A stretch of 5,410 nucleotides of DNA from an uncultured Lachnospiraceae bacterium (GTDB lineage Bacteria; Bacillota; Clostridia; Lachnospirales; Lachnospiraceae), in contig CAMWKA010000149.1 of assembly GCA_947174725.1 (NCBI GenBank), forward strand, positions 1 to 5,410, read 5' to 3'. The notes below the pieces were generated by a model. The model did no database searches. It saw only the letters and a list, made by a program, of their open reading frames with translations, and had not been told where the DNA came from. The number at the start of each line of letters is the position of its first letter. Position 1 is the first letter of the stretch. Positions 5,324 through 5,410 of this stretch are shown here, piece after piece. Both the position numbers and the translations under genes were made by a program.

Positions 5324-5352
5324 TTGATATCGGTAGGTGGTTGTTATATAAT
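5324..5352 (+). promoter_or_regulatory. Near-consensus housekeeping promoter for a gene beyond the window
   Basis: TTGATA (5324-5329, 5/6) and TATAAT (5347-5352, 6/6) are separated by exactly 17 bases. Transcription should start near 5359-5360 and run off the right edge. It is the strongest promoter seen in the window. No start codon with a ribosome binding site is visible before 5410, so the leader is at least about 50 bases. Confidence 0.8.
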
Positions 5353-5363
5353 ATACGCGAAAA

Positions 5364-5376
5364 CAATGATGCATTG
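5364..5376. promoter_or_regulatory. Small dyad just after the predicted transcription start
   Basis: CAATG (5364-5368) and CATTG (5372-5376) flank ATG. A second dyad, ATATG-TTAT-CATAT, follows at 5380-5393. Both lie directly downstream of the strong promoter, where a repressor could act. They are short and could be chance. Confidence 0.25.
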
Positions 5377-5410
5377 AGGATATGTTATCATATTTTAATA
5401 ACTATTGGAT

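Noticed and set aside
5183..5374. 63-residue minus-strand open frame after the 200-residue gene
   Set aside because: It runs through the strong hairpin and the opposite-strand promoter and has no convincing ribosome binding site.

Overview
The window reads as chromosomal DNA from a low-to-moderate GC Gram-positive anaerobe, most likely a Clostridia member and probably Lachnospiraceae. The basis is the strong AAGGAG-type ribosome binding sites before every gene, the BlaI/BlaR1-type pair, the TTGATA/TATAAT promoter, and a C-terminal protein that resembles hypothetical proteins I recall from Lachnospiraceae. No rRNA, tRNA, CRISPR array, transposase or phage gene is visible.

Layout. (1) Positions 1-68 hold a dyad operator and a ribosome binding site. 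(2) Positions 69-431 (+) encode a BlaI/MecI/CopY-family winged-helix repressor. (3) Positions 434-2908 (+; alternative start 428) encode a BlaR1/MecR1-like M56 membrane metalloprotease, only two bases after the repressor stop. Its large outer domain is not the usual penicillin-binding domain. (4) A 63-base gap without a convincing terminator separates it from a convergent gene. (5) Positions 2972-4258 (-) encode a two-TM protein with cysteine-pair zinc ribbons at both ends and a possible Tim44-like region. (6) Positions 4259-4613 are a 355-base divergent intergenic region. It holds candidate promoters, two AT-rich dyads and a GC-richer leader of about 120 bases. That leader can fold strongly and may alternatively be a decayed coding remnant. 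(7) Positions 4614-5216 (+) encode a 200-residue tyrosine-rich protein of unknown function. (8) A hairpin at 5246-5275 follows it. A near-consensus promoter at 5324-5352 then fires out of the window towards an unseen gene.

How the genes fit together. The first two genes form a signal-transduction module. By analogy with BlaI/BlaR1, the membrane protease would detect an outside signal, become active in the cytoplasm and inactivate the repressor, which probably also represses its own operon through the dyad at 18-36. The output gene, classically a beta-lactamase, PBP2a or an efflux or envelope gene, is not in this window. The sensor lacks a visible SxxK acylation motif, so beta-lactam sensing should not be assumed. 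The remaining two genes have their own transcription units and no demonstrated link to the module.

The points most worth a second look are the replaced sensor domain of the M56 protein, the foldable leader with mutually exclusive pairings before 4614, and the uncharacterised 200-residue family itself. I saw no clear evidence of a wholly new multi-gene system.
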